Shown here one piece after another: positions 45,238 to 54,176 of a stretch of DNA of 64,000 nt; the stretch's first letter is position 1, and every line of letters begins with the position of its first letter. The stretch is from NCBI GenBank assembly GCA_020846635.1, contig JADLDO010000054.1:243656-307655 (forward strand), given 5' to 3'. The notes beneath the pieces were generated by a model. The model was given only the letters and a program-made list of their open reading frames with translations, was not told the origin of the DNA and searched no databases. This DNA comes from Caldilineaceae bacterium (lineage in GTDB: Bacteria > Chloroflexota > Anaerolineae > Caldilineales > Caldilineaceae). Both the position numbers and the translations under genes were made by a program.

Positions 45238-45573
45238 TTATTCTGTATCCGTCACTGCTTCAGTCGATGAAACTTCCCCGCTCTCTGTCAACTCCTCAGT
45301 CGCCGTGATCTCCTCTGTCACCGTCACGGTCGCTGTGGCGGATACCGTCTCCGTCTGTGCCGATGTCGGCGTGATCATCGTGGTGGGCGCGGCAAAGCGC
45401 GCCGAGGGCATTGTGGGCAGCGCGCGCCGTGTTGCCGATGCGGGCGCAGCGCTATCGCCACCCCCACTTGGAGCCGCTGAACCGCCTCCGCCACATCCCG
45501 CCAACAGCACCAATACAGCGGCGACCAGCAAAATTGCCAGGATTCGTTCTGTCTTCATCTTTGCTCTGGACAT
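45238..45573 (-). CDS. Small lipoprotein with Thr/Glu/Val-rich tail
   Basis: 111 residues. The signal peptide ends with the lipobox LLAGC followed by a Gly/Ser run; the tail is low-complexity TVTATVTVTEEITATEELTE-like sequence, much like the stalk of the PD40 lipoprotein at 10-12 kb. An internal ATG at 45558 is an alternative start. It follows the oppC gene by 45 bases on the same strand. It is likely a lipid-anchored stalk peptide of unknown role. Confidence 0.55.
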   Translation of the reverse strand: MSRAKMKTERILAILLVAAVLVLLAGCGGGGSAAPSGGGDSAAPASATRRALPTMPSARFAAPTTMITPTSAQTETVSATATVTVTEEITATEELTESGEVSSTEAVTDTE

Positions 45574-45617
45574 GCGCCAACCCCATTCCCTTGTGCCAAG
45601 AAGTGCGTAGATTCTGT

Positions 45618-46529
45618 TTATTCCAATAGTTTTGGATCCAATGCATCGCGCAATCCATCACCCATAAAGGAGAAGCCCAACATCGAAAAGGCAATCATCA
45701 GCGTGGGAAATAGCCCCATATGCCAGTAGACGGAGATATACGCTGAACTGACACCCACCATCTTGCCCCAACTCGCGATTGGATCGTTGACACCGATGCC
45801 CAGAAAACTCAACCCTGCTTCGCCAAAAATAGCCGCAGGAACGCCAAAACTTACGGCGACCAAAAGGGGAGAAAGCGCATTCGGCACCAGGTGGCTAAAG
45901 ATAATCTTGCCCCCTGGCACGCCCAGCGCGCGCGCCGCTTCGATAAACTCCTTTTCACGCAGTGACAAAAGCTGGGCGCGCGTCAAGCGCGCAATCCCGA
46001 TCCAACTGGTAATGCTCAACGCAATAATGACGTTGCGTAACCCACCCCCTGCCACGGTAATCAACAAAATGGCAAAGAGCAGACCCGGAAAAGCTGTCAT
46101 CACATCGATCAACCGCGAGATTACAAAATCAACCTTCGCGCCCAGGTAGCCCGCTAATCCGCCCAGCGTGACACCGACAACCACGGCAACCGTCTGCACC
46201 GTCAGCCCGACAATCATCGAGGTACGCGCGCCATAGATCAAGCGGCTCAACATATCTCGACCTAGCTCGTCGGTCCCCAATGGGTGTGCAGGATCGATAA
46301 ACGGAAACAGGCGAACTTTTGTAAAGTCCACGGCATCATAGCGATAGGGAGCTATCAGGTCGGCAAAAACCGCCAAAAAGAGAAAGAAAACGACAATGAC
46401 AAAGCCGATAACCGCCAGCCGGTTGCGAAAGAAACGGCGCAGGGCATCATGCCATAAAGTCCTGTGCGGCCGCGTCACCTCCTGTAAATGCAGGGGGACA
46501 TTCAACCTGTCAAGCTTGGCCTCACTCAC
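45618..46529 (-). CDS. Peptide-type ABC transporter permease (OppC/DppC)
   Basis: 303 residues with the OppC N-terminal domain (FRNRLAVIGFVIVVFFLF) and the BPD_transp_1 domain with the EAA loop (EAARALGVPGGKIIFSHLVPNALSP). It starts at a GTG that shares one base with the preceding stop codon, so it is translationally coupled to the OppB-type permease. The transport substrate may be peptides, nickel or another solute. The genes for ATPase subunits OppD/F are not in the window. Confidence 0.92.
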   Translation of the reverse strand: MSEAKLDRLNVPLHLQEVTRPHRTLWHDALRRFFRNRLAVIGFVIVVFFLFLAVFADLIAPYRYDAVDFTKVRLFPFIDPAHPLGTDELGRDMLSRLIYGARTSMIVGLTVQTVAVVVGVTLGGLAGYLGAKVDFVISRLIDVMTAFPGLLFAILLITVAGGGLRNVIIALSITSWIGIARLTRAQLLSLREKEFIEAARALGVPGGKIIFSHLVPNALSPLLVAVSFGVPAAIFGEAGLSFLGIGVNDPIASWGKMVGVSSAYISVYWHMGLFPTLMIAFSMLGFSFMGDGLRDALDPKLLE

Positions 46530-47491
46530 TAGTTACCTCCCTGGGAGCCCAGCCGGATGCGCGGATCAATTCGGGTGTAGACCAGGTCGGTCGCAAGATA
46601 GGTCAGCCCCCAAATAAAGGCAATCAGCAGAGAGAGCGCCATAATCATTGGATAGTCACGTGTGAAGGTACTGGTGACAAAGTATTTGCCCAGGCCCGGC
46701 ACACGAAAGATCGATTCCACAAAAATGGAACCCGTGAGCAGGTTCGGAATCTCCACCCCCAGCACAGTAACCAGTGGAATCAACGCATTACGCAGCACAT
46801 GCCGCCAGAGGATTACCTGGTTGCCCAAACCTTTGGCTCGCGCCGTACGCACAAAATCGCTGCGGATCACCTCCAGCACACTCGCCCGCGTATAGCGTGC
46901 GACCACCGACATAGGCGCAAGCGCATAGGCCAAAACGGGCATAATCCAATCTTTAGAGAAAAGACCTGGAATCACAAAATTTTCAGGCTCGTTCCACCCC
47001 CCCATCGGCAGCCAATCAAGCCGCACCGCAAAGATCAAGATTAACCAGATGCCGATGACAAAGTTGGGCAGCGTAATCCCTAACATAGCGATAAAAGTCA
47101 CCGCGTTGTCGATCCAAGAATTTTGATTATAGGCCGCATAGACTCCAATCGGGATGCCCAGGCCAAAGGCGAACAAAATCGTCATCACCCCCAGTTGAAA
47201 GGACACACGCCAGGTCTGTGCAATCAGCGCAGTGACTGTGGAGGTCGGCTGCTGGTAGGGAATACCAAAATCAAAGCGCAGGACGTTGCCCATATAATTC
47301 AGATATTGCTGCCACACCGGCTTATCCAGGCCATATTTACGCATAATATTGGCTTTGGCAGCGGGTGGCAGCGGCTGTCTATCTTCGTCAAAGGGACCAC
47401 CAGGCACCGCATGCATCATGCCAAAGGTCAGCATAGAGACGGCGATCAAGACAAACAACATGGAGGCCAAACGCCCCAAGATATAACGACT
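46529..47491 (-). CDS. Peptide-type ABC transporter permease (OppB/DppB)
   Basis: About 320 residues. The N-terminus SRYILGRLASMLFVLIAVSMLTF is the usual OppB start; the frame's 22-codon extension to 47557 is rejected because it covers a hairpin and has no family match. The EAA loop (RTARAKGLGNQVILWRHVLRNALIP) is present. It lies about 100 bases after the solute-binding gene. Confidence 0.92.
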   Translation of the reverse strand, partial: SRYILGRLASMLFVLIAVSMLTFGMMHAVPGGPFDEDRQPLPPAAKANIMRKYGLDKPVWQQYLNYMGNVLRFDFGIPYQQPTSTVTALIAQTWRVSFQLGVMTILFAFGLGIPIGVYAAYNQNSWIDNAVTFIAMLGITLPNFVIGIWLILIFAVRLDWLPMGGWNEPENFVIPGLFSKDWIMPVLAYALAPMSVVARYTRASVLEVIRSDFVRTARAKGLGNQVILWRHVLRNALIPLVTVLGVEIPNLLTGSIFVESIFRVPGLGKYFVTSTFTRDYPMIMALSLLIAFIWGLTYLATDLVYTRIDPRIRLGSQGGN

Positions 47492-47530
47492 CATCTGCAA
47501 TCTTCTTTCAACCCTATTCGCTCTATATGG

Positions 47531-47570
47531 AACAAGGAGTTGGACAGCCACAGCCATCCAACTCCTTGTT
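47531..47570 (-). terminator. Intra-operon hairpin between oppA and oppB
   Basis: A perfect 14-base-pair stem (AACAAGGAGTTGGA and its complement) around a 12-base loop lies 25 bases after the solute-binding gene's stop. It has no U tract, so it is better viewed as an mRNA-stabilising or partial-termination hairpin that raises expression of the binding protein over the permeases. Confidence 0.6.
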
Positions 47571-47595
47571 AGCTCCGGCGTAATACCGGTATCAC

Positions 47596-49443
47596 TTAGT
47601 GCTTGGCGATATACTCCGTACCGATCACCCAGTCATTGCCCCAGTGGAAAGCCGCAATGCCCTGCGAATCCGGCTCGCGGAAGCCTTCGCCCTGCAAGTA
47701 CGGCTTCACCAGATCGCCCTGCCAGCGGTGGGCGATAAAGACACCACCGACATCCTCGACAAGAATCTTTTCGGCATCGCGGAACATCTGCTCGCGTGCC
47801 TCAGGGTCGCCGACCATGCTGCTCGCCTCGGTCACAAGGCGGTCAAACTCCTCGTTCTTCCAGGAATGGCGTCCGCTGGAGAGCCAGATACCCAACAGGT
47901 TGGAGGGGTCGAGGAAGTCCATGCCATAGGAGACTGCGCCAAAGGTCAATGTCGTCGGATCCGCATTCAGCGCATCCATATAGACCTTGCCGTCCTTGTT
48001 GGAAACCTGAATCTCGATGCCCAAACAGTCGGCAATCGAAGCGGCGGCGGCTGAGTAGACAGCCTGCATGGCAGGTTGTTCGCCACGCAGCCAGAGTTCC
48101 TGTGGTGGGAAGCCCTCACCTCCTGGATAACCAGCGTCTGCCAAATACTGCTGGGCCATATCACAGTCATAGACCTGATACTCTTTCAGCACACCTTCTG
48201 TGTCCGACGCCGGGAAGCCGGGCATGAGCATGGCATAGGCAGGCATCGCCTTCACATCGCCATAGACGTTGGTCACAATCGCATCGCGATCCACCGCATG
48301 GGCAAAGGCCTTACGCACATTCAAATCGTCAAAAGGTGGGTTGTAGGTATCAAAAAGCAAGTAGTCTGTGCGGAAATCCCCATAGTGACGCAGATAGTTC
48401 TCGCTCAACACAGGGTCGTTGAGGACAAGCTCAAAATCTGCCGGTGTCAGCGACTCATAGCCGACATGGTAGATTTCGTCATTCTGGAAAGCCGCAAAGA
48501 AGGTGGACGGGTCCATATAGGTGTAGACGATCTTGCTCAAACGGGGCTGGCGCATGCCCTTATAGTTGGGATTTGCCGCCAGAACAATCTGATCGCCTGG
48601 CTCGATGGATTCGAGGATGAAGGGGCCAGCCGAAACCGAGGTGGCCGGGTCATTGTTGTAATAGGGGCCGACGGTTTCGAGCGCATTCTTCTGCATGACG
48701 AAGGAGAACTGCATCATGGCAGGCAGCGGCGGCCAGGGTACTTCTGTGGTGATCTCCAGCGTCAGATCATCCACGGCGTGGACGCCGAGTTCCTCCACGG
48801 GTACTTCACCTGCAATCGCCTCGTTCCAATTCTTCAGCACACCCGCATAGAACCAGGCAAAATCCCACGCATGTTCGGGATCGGCGGCATAGCGGAAGGT
48901 CGCCTCCCAGTCATGCGCGGTCAGCGGTGTGCCATCGGACCACTGCAAACCATCCTTAATATGGAAGGTCCAGGTCAGCCCATCTTCCCCAACTTCCCAG
49001 CTTTCCGCCGAGTTGGGAATCACATTGAAATCTTTGTCCAGGTTGACAAGCTGATCCTGGAACAAGTCACTGCCACAGAAACGCTGGTAGACCGAGACGG
49101 TGAAATCAAAAGTCGTCTGATTTGCGGTGATATTGCACGCTTCACGCAAGATCTGTTCTGAATAGGGGAGCGCGTCGTCGGGGAGAGTTGTGCCATAGAT
49201 CGTTACATTATCCGCAGTTGCTTCTTCAGCGGGCGCTTCAGTGGCTTCTGCTGCGGCTTCTTCTGCCGGTGCATTGGCAGCGGGTTCCTCTGCGGCTGGC
49301 GCTTCAGCCGGTGCTTCGGGTGCTGGGGCAGCCGGCGCCGCGCACGCGGCCACAAACAGCAGCAGGAGCATCAGCACCGATACAATGCCATACTTCACAC
49401 CGTATCTTGCCTTTGCTGTTGGGGTGGGTTGGGACGATTGCAA
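47596..49443 (-). CDS. Peptide-type ABC transporter solute-binding lipoprotein (OppA/DppA)
   Basis: About 615 residues of the SBP_bac_5 family. The lipobox is FVAACAAP, followed by an Ala/Glu/Pro-rich linker of about 65 residues. Family signals include SAESWEVGEDGLTWTFHIKDG and VRKAFAHAVDRDAIVTNVYG. The TTG at 49443 is preferred: AGGAGG lies 5 bases upstream, whereas the upstream ATG at 49491/49470 has no ribosome binding site. It is the first gene of the oppA-oppB-oppC operon. Confidence 0.9.
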   Translation of the reverse strand: MQSSQPTPTAKARYGVKYGIVSVLMLLLLFVAACAAPAAPAPEAPAEAPAAEEPAANAPAEEAAAEATEAPAEEATADNVTIYGTTLPDDALPYSEQILREACNITANQTTFDFTVSVYQRFCGSDLFQDQLVNLDKDFNVIPNSAESWEVGEDGLTWTFHIKDGLQWSDGTPLTAHDWEATFRYAADPEHAWDFAWFYAGVLKNWNEAIAGEVPVEELGVHAVDDLTLEITTEVPWPPLPAMMQFSFVMQKNALETVGPYYNNDPATSVSAGPFILESIEPGDQIVLAANPNYKGMRQPRLSKIVYTYMDPSTFFAAFQNDEIYHVGYESLTPADFELVLNDPVLSENYLRHYGDFRTDYLLFDTYNPPFDDLNVRKAFAHAVDRDAIVTNVYGDVKAMPAYAMLMPGFPASDTEGVLKEYQVYDCDMAQQYLADAGYPGGEGFPPQELWLRGEQPAMQAVYSAAAASIADCLGIEIQVSNKDGKVYMDALNADPTTLTFGAVSYGMDFLDPSNLLGIWLSSGRHSWKNEEFDRLVTEASSMVGDPEAREQMFRDAEKILVEDVGGVFIAHRWQGDLVKPYLQGEGFREPDSQGIAAFHWGNDWVIGTEYIAKH

Positions 49444-49491
49444 AGCATCCTCCTTTGGCCTATCAGCCATCCTAATCAAGGGATCCGTCAA

Positions 49492-49906
49492 GTGACTTCT
49501 TTAGTAAACTGCAACTGTCCATGACCTCATGATCAGGGGGCGATTCATGGGATCGATGAGCAGCAACAAACAGATTGAATCAGCCTTACGGTATGAAGTT
49601 GGTGCGTGGAGCGCATCCTCTCGTTCGCGCAGGTGGTGTATACGAGACAATGCAATATTGGGAATGCAATATGGGGTTGTGGCTTAAATTGAGGGGAGAC
49701 CGAACACTTTTGCTGCTTCCATGATCGCTGCGTAAAGCATAGCCACATCAACGCAGCCATTTTTAGAAGAGCCGGTCACAGCCCCAGATAACAAACCCAT
49801 CTGTAGAGTAGCCCCATTCTAACCAAAGATTCTACTCTATGCAAACAGGGCTAAAAACAGACAGGGCTTACCGGCTCTTTCGTAAAGAGAGACTCAAGGA
49901 AGGCGA
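49492..49906. other. Intergenic stretch holding a nested inverted-repeat element
   Basis: Between the solute-binding gene and the histidine kinase. No protein gene is supported. At 49767-49879 AAGAGCCGGT and its exact complement enclose further pairing arms (TAGAGTAG with CTACTCTA, and CAGCCC with GGGCTT in the outer part). Confidence 0.5.
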
Positions 49907-52510
49907 TTAGAGCGCAGGCACCTTCTCTTCTTGGAGAATTTCGGCAATCTTCGTGAGCAGCGTTTCTGCTCCATATGGTTTTTGAAGAAAGTGAGTAATG
50001 CCCACGCTGGCGGCTTTGGCAACCATGTCATTGGCAGCCAAACCGCTTGCGGCAATAATCTTGGCATGGGGGTCCAGCTTCAAGAGTGCCTGAATGGTGC
50101 TAAAGCCATCCATCCCCGGCATCATCATATCCGTCAGCACAACCCCAATCTCATTTTGATGTTCGGCATAGATCGAGAGTGCCTCGGCTCCATCCTCGGC
50201 TGTCAAAACTCGATAGCCAAATGCCTCTAGGGTTTGTCGCATGATAAAGCGAATGGCAGCCTCGTCATCCACCACCAAGACAACTGCGCCCGCGGGTCGC
50301 GGCAGTTGAGGCGACTCAATCAGGGGACTTTCTCGAAACTCGCTTTCGTGTACGGGCAAATAAATCTTGAACTCAGTCCCCCGTCCCTCTTCACTGTAGA
50401 CATTGATAAAACCACCGTGGCTCTTCACCACCGCCTGTACCGTTGACAAACCCAAGCCGGTGCCTTTACCTACCTCTTTAGTAGTAAAGAAAGGATCAAA
50501 GATACGTTCGCGCAGAGCCGCAGGGATGCCGGTGCCACTGTCCGCAACCCGTAGCAGCACATAGTTGCCTGCTTTGGCAACCGGGTCCATGCCTGCATGA
50601 TGGGAATCCACGGTCACGGCGCTGACCGACAATTCAAGTTCACCGCCATTCGGCATGGCATCGCGGCTGTTGACACAAAGATTGAGCAACACCTGATGAA
50701 TGTGGGTGGGGTCGCCAAGAACGGGCCAAAGATCATCGCCAATCTTTACCTTGACATGGATTCTACGGTCAAATGTTTCGCAGATGAGATTCCCCAAATC
50801 TTGCACAATCAGACCTACATCCGTGACGATGCGCTCCCCGTCCATGCCCCTGGCAAAGGAGAGTACCTGGCGCACCATATCGGCTCCCCGTTGTGCGCTG
50901 CTCTCCAATGTATTCAGCAGTTTGAGTTCCATTGGCGTACGCTGCTGCCGTTTCAACATGCCCACAGCCAACAAGATCGGGGAGAGTACATTGTTCAAGT
51001 CATGCGCAATGCCGCCCGCCAGCGTGCCGATGCTTTCCATTCGCTGCGCGCGCATAAACTGCGCCTCCAGCTTCTTGCGCTCTGTAATATCCGTATTAAT
51101 CGTCAGAATCGCCGACGGCTTACCGCACTCATCGCGCACCAGCGTCCACCGCGCTTCGATCAAGAGGGTACGGCCATTGCGGTCAACTTGCTGCATCTCG
51201 CCAAACCACTCGCCGCTTTCGGTCACTTGGCGGTATGCATCTTGATAATCTGTGCGATCTTTATAGAGCAGTTCCTCGGCGAGGCATCCAACCGCTTCTT
51301 CGGCGCTCCAGCCATAGAGTCGTTCGGCGGATCGATTCCAATAGGTAATCCGGTGGTCAAGATCACGCACCATGATGGCATCTTGCGCCTTGTCGAGAAG
51401 CGCGGCCTGTTGCCGCAATTGCTCCTCGGCGCGACGCCGCGCCGTTACGTCATTAGCAAGCACCAGCCTCGCCTCACGCCCGTTAAACTGGATCATATCC
51501 CCAGAGACTTCTACCTCGATGAGCGTGCCATCTTTCTTTCGATGCCGCCACAAACCAGAATGACTGCGCCGTGGCAAGGTAGAAATGACCTCTTCCAAGC
51601 TGGGAATATCTCTCACAGGTCTGATGTCGCGGATGGTCATCGACAGGAACTCATCCTCGGAATAGCCATAGTGCGCGATTGCCATCTCGTTCACGGCGAG
51701 AAAGCGCAGGCTTTGCACATCATAGACCCACATCGGGTGCGGGTTGTTGGCAAAGAGCAGGCGATATTGTTGTTCAGAGGCGCGCAGCCGATCCGTCGTC
51801 TGTTTGCGCTCGGTAATTGCCTGAAAATAGACAGCCAGACTCTCCACGGCTGGATAGGCGTGAACTTCAAACCAATGATCGAGGGGCGGGAAAAAAAGCT
51901 CGAAGTGAACGGGCTCTTGTTTTTCAACTGCACGATGAAGCTCTGTGAACAGGGGAGATTGCGTCGTGGGCGGAAATCGCTTCCAGACGCTCTGCCCAAC
52001 CATCTGTGCAGAAGGATGCTGGAGCAGGCGTTCTGCCTCTTGATTGAGATAGACAAAGCGCCACTCTCGATCTAAAAGACAAAAAGCATCGGTCATTTGG
52101 TCCAATGTCATTGCGAGCCGCTGCTCTAAGCTGGTAACAATCGATTGGACGCTAGCGTGGTCCGTAAGATCACGCCCGACACAATAGAGGGATTGCTCGC
52201 CGGCCTTTGGCGAAACAGACCAGGCGATCAAGCGATAGGAACCGTCGCGAGCGCGGCAGCGGTTCTGGAAATCCAAAGTCACCACCCCATCCTGACAACG
52301 CTGCATCGCCTCGACTGTCTGGGCGCGGTCATCGACATGCACGAACGCAATGAAGGGCGCGCAGACCACTTCCTCTGCCCGATAGCCAAGTACCCGTCCA
52401 AATGTACGGTTGATCTGTTGAAGACAACCATCCATGCCGACGATGCACATCAAATCTGGGGAAAGGTCAAAGAAAGTTTCAAGGTGGTGCGTAGCGATAT
52501 TAGGTTGCAT
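49907..52510 (-). CDS. Hybrid sensor histidine kinase with four PAS domains and receiver
   Basis: 867 residues, no membrane segments, so a cytosolic sensor. PAS domains lie at about 5-115, 125-235, 240-355 and 365-480 (the N-terminus FFDLSPDLMCIVG is a typical PAS start). The HisKA box is GGIAHDLNNVLSPILLAVGML near 500, the HATPase_c domain has ICVNSRDAMPNGG and GTGLGLSTV, and the C-terminal receiver (about 740-860) has VVLTDMMMPGMDG. The His in DLNNV-type boxes is the usual phospho-His. No DNA-binding regulator is adjacent, so the output probably goes to a separate partner. Confidence 0.92.
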   Translation of the reverse strand: MQPNIATHHLETFFDLSPDLMCIVGMDGCLQQINRTFGRVLGYRAEEVVCAPFIAFVHVDDRAQTVEAMQRCQDGVVTLDFQNRCRARDGSYRLIAWSVSPKAGEQSLYCVGRDLTDHASVQSIVTSLEQRLAMTLDQMTDAFCLLDREWRFVYLNQEAERLLQHPSAQMVGQSVWKRFPPTTQSPLFTELHRAVEKQEPVHFELFFPPLDHWFEVHAYPAVESLAVYFQAITERKQTTDRLRASEQQYRLLFANNPHPMWVYDVQSLRFLAVNEMAIAHYGYSEDEFLSMTIRDIRPVRDIPSLEEVISTLPRRSHSGLWRHRKKDGTLIEVEVSGDMIQFNGREARLVLANDVTARRRAEEQLRQQAALLDKAQDAIMVRDLDHRITYWNRSAERLYGWSAEEAVGCLAEELLYKDRTDYQDAYRQVTESGEWFGEMQQVDRNGRTLLIEARWTLVRDECGKPSAILTINTDITERKKLEAQFMRAQRMESIGTLAGGIAHDLNNVLSPILLAVGMLKRQQRTPMELKLLNTLESSAQRGADMVRQVLSFARGMDGERIVTDVGLIVQDLGNLICETFDRRIHVKVKIGDDLWPVLGDPTHIHQVLLNLCVNSRDAMPNGGELELSVSAVTVDSHHAGMDPVAKAGNYVLLRVADSGTGIPAALRERIFDPFFTTKEVGKGTGLGLSTVQAVVKSHGGFINVYSEEGRGTEFKIYLPVHESEFRESPLIESPQLPRPAGAVVLVVDDEAAIRFIMRQTLEAFGYRVLTAEDGAEALSIYAEHQNEIGVVLTDMMMPGMDGFSTIQALLKLDPHAKIIAASGLAANDMVAKAASVGITHFLQKPYGAETLLTKIAEILQEEKVPAL

Positions 52511-52712
52511 GGCACAAAGGCGTCATTCTAAAAGCCAGTGATTCTAAAACGAATCGTGAAGGTTCTTTAGAGGTGTCAGCTTCCGCTGAAGAAGGAAGCG
52601 CCAAGAACGGCGTCAGCCCCCTTTTCCATATGCAAGGAAACTCTACTACGAACCTCACGACAACTCATCAGGTATTCGTCTGATATTCTACAATCGATCT
52701 ACGCAATTTGTC
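52511..52712. other. Short intergenic stretch
   Basis: About 200 bases between the kinase start and the DUF1684 stop. I see an imperfect repeat (GTCAGCTTCCGCTGAAGAAGG) of no clear role and no gene. Confidence 0.3.
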
Positions 52713-53588
52713 CTAGAGAGCAGCCCGTTTATCTTCATCCTTATCAACGCCAAAGCTGCGCTCATAACGCTCACCGGCCTCAATAGAAAATGATAGCACA
52801 TTTGCACGCGGCGGCAACGAGCAAGTGGCATAGGGTGTAAAGGCACACGGTGGGTTGTAGGCTTTGTTAAAATCCAAAACGACCTTGTCCGCCTCGTCTA
52901 CATTGGCATAGAGATAGCGACCGGCCCCATAGCTCTGGCGGCCCGCTGTGCCGTCGCGGAAGATGATAAAAAGCTCCTCCCGCTTGCGCGTTGCCGAAGC
53001 CAGCAAACGCAGCGATTGCCCCTGGAGCATAAACTCGACCGCGCCAATACTCTGGTATTCTGCCTCGGTCTGTACGGAGGTCTTGACGGGAATTGCCGCC
53101 GGGCTGCCCTCACGCACAAGCTGGCCTTCCACACGATACGCCGGGTCGATCTCAAACCATTTACATCCCGTGAACGCCTGGATGGCAGGGTGGTTGCGGT
53201 CTTTGACCCGGATCGCGAGATCGTTGCTGAACTTGTGAACGAAGAAGCTCACGTCGCCCACTTTGACAACCGTGGGGTGTCGTCCGTTGCTATTATCGAC
53301 CAACTCCACATGCTCAACCGGTGCGCCATCCACACAGACAGGCGTCTCGGTTGTCACTGTCAGCCCCACTTTTCCGTGTGCAAGCACAATAGTCCCCAAG
53401 TGGGCAGGTGCGCTTTGCGGCAACACAATCTCGTTGTCAGCGCCACTGCCCACCCGCTGTTCGCCCTCTTGCAGGATGAACAAGCCGGTGAGTGAAAGCC
53501 AGCCGTCGGGCGCTGCCAACGCCCGTTCACGATCTTTGCGCCAGGCCTCAATCTGTTGGCGATATGCCGAAACTTGCTCATCACTCAT
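52713..53588 (-). CDS. DUF1684 domain protein
   Basis: 291 residues of the DUF1684 family. Family segments are DGWLSLTGLFILQEGEQRVG, RVKDRNHPAIQAFTGCKWF, TAGRQSYGAGRYLY and a C-terminal DFNKAYNPPCAFTPYATC, which are strongly conserved in the family. No biochemical function is known to me. It is the last gene of a probable three-gene operon with a luciferase-like monooxygenase and an ATC-hydrolase-family protein, 27 bases after the latter's stop. Confidence 0.85.
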   Translation of the reverse strand: MSDEQVSAYRQQIEAWRKDRERALAAPDGWLSLTGLFILQEGEQRVGSGADNEIVLPQSAPAHLGTIVLAHGKVGLTVTTETPVCVDGAPVEHVELVDNSNGRHPTVVKVGDVSFFVHKFSNDLAIRVKDRNHPAIQAFTGCKWFEIDPAYRVEGQLVREGSPAAIPVKTSVQTEAEYQSIGAVEFMLQGQSLRLLASATRKREELFIIFRDGTAGRQSYGAGRYLYANVDEADKVVLDFNKAYNPPCAFTPYATCSLPPRANVLSFSIEAGERYERSFGVDKDEDKRAAL

Positions 53589-53615
53589 CGAGAGTCCAGC
53601 CTTCTATGGGGAGCC

Positions 53616-54176
53616 TTATGGCTCTGTGTGTGCTGTTGGTTGTGCATCCCTGCCGGCAGGCTTCCTGGAATAGCGGAAGGTGCAGCAGGGTGCGCCCTGC
53701 ATAATCGTCTGTTCACGCTCTAGCTGAATTTCGGTATTAAAGCCTTCTACCAGCGAATAATCACGGTTGCAAGAGAGGACAGCCCCCAACTTGCCCAGGC
53801 CAAGCGAACGATACATTTCGGCATAGCGGCAGCGTGTGACATTGAAATCATAGCGTTCTTCGCTCTGTTCCAGGATCTCGATCTCCAACGCGTTGCCCTT
53901 GCGCCAATCCCCTGCCGATTGTGAAAAGGCCAGCAGCGAATCATCCCCCACAGCCGCAGCTCGTTCAGCCCCTTGTTTGCGTGCAATATTGATAATGGTC
54001 TCGCTCAGGATCGCCAGCACACGTTCACGCTCGAACTCATTGGCAAGCGCCTCGACAAAAGGCCCCAGAATACGCGCCTCGATCTCGCGCCGCTTCAAAA
54101 CACCAATTTCATTCAGGGTATCGGGGGGAAGCGAATCAGGAACGAAGGAGTCAGGAACTAAAGGTATCTCACTCAT
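53616..54176 (-). CDS. L-2-amino-thiazoline-4-carboxylate hydrolase-family protein
   Basis: 186 residues of the ATC hydrolase family (named for L-2-amino-delta2-thiazoline-4-carboxylate hydrolysis). The diagnostic block is YDFNVTRCRYAEMYRSLGLG near residue 105, followed by LSCNRDYSLVEGFN and QTIMQGAPCCTFRY at the end; it contains several cysteines. The start overlaps the monooxygenase gene's stop by 4 bases, so the two are translationally coupled. Hydrolysis of a thiazoline or a related heterocycle is a possibility, not shown. Confidence 0.82.
   Translation of the reverse strand: MSEIPLVPDSFVPDSLPPDTLNEIGVLKRREIEARILGPFVEALANEFERERVLAILSETIINIARKQGAERAAAVGDDSLLAFSQSAGDWRKGNALEIEILEQSEERYDFNVTRCRYAEMYRSLGLGKLGAVLSCNRDYSLVEGFNTEIQLEREQTIMQGAPCCTFRYSRKPAGRDAQPTAHTEP

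Noticed and set aside
48076..49161. 361-codon frame opposite oppA
   Set aside because: Antisense shadow; the minus strand encodes a clear solute-binding protein.
49767..49879. Insertion sequence with transposase
   Set aside because: The element is about 113 bases and contains no transposase gene; no target-site duplication is seen.
50597..52075. 492-codon frame opposite the histidine kinase
   Set aside because: Antisense shadow of a multi-domain kinase.
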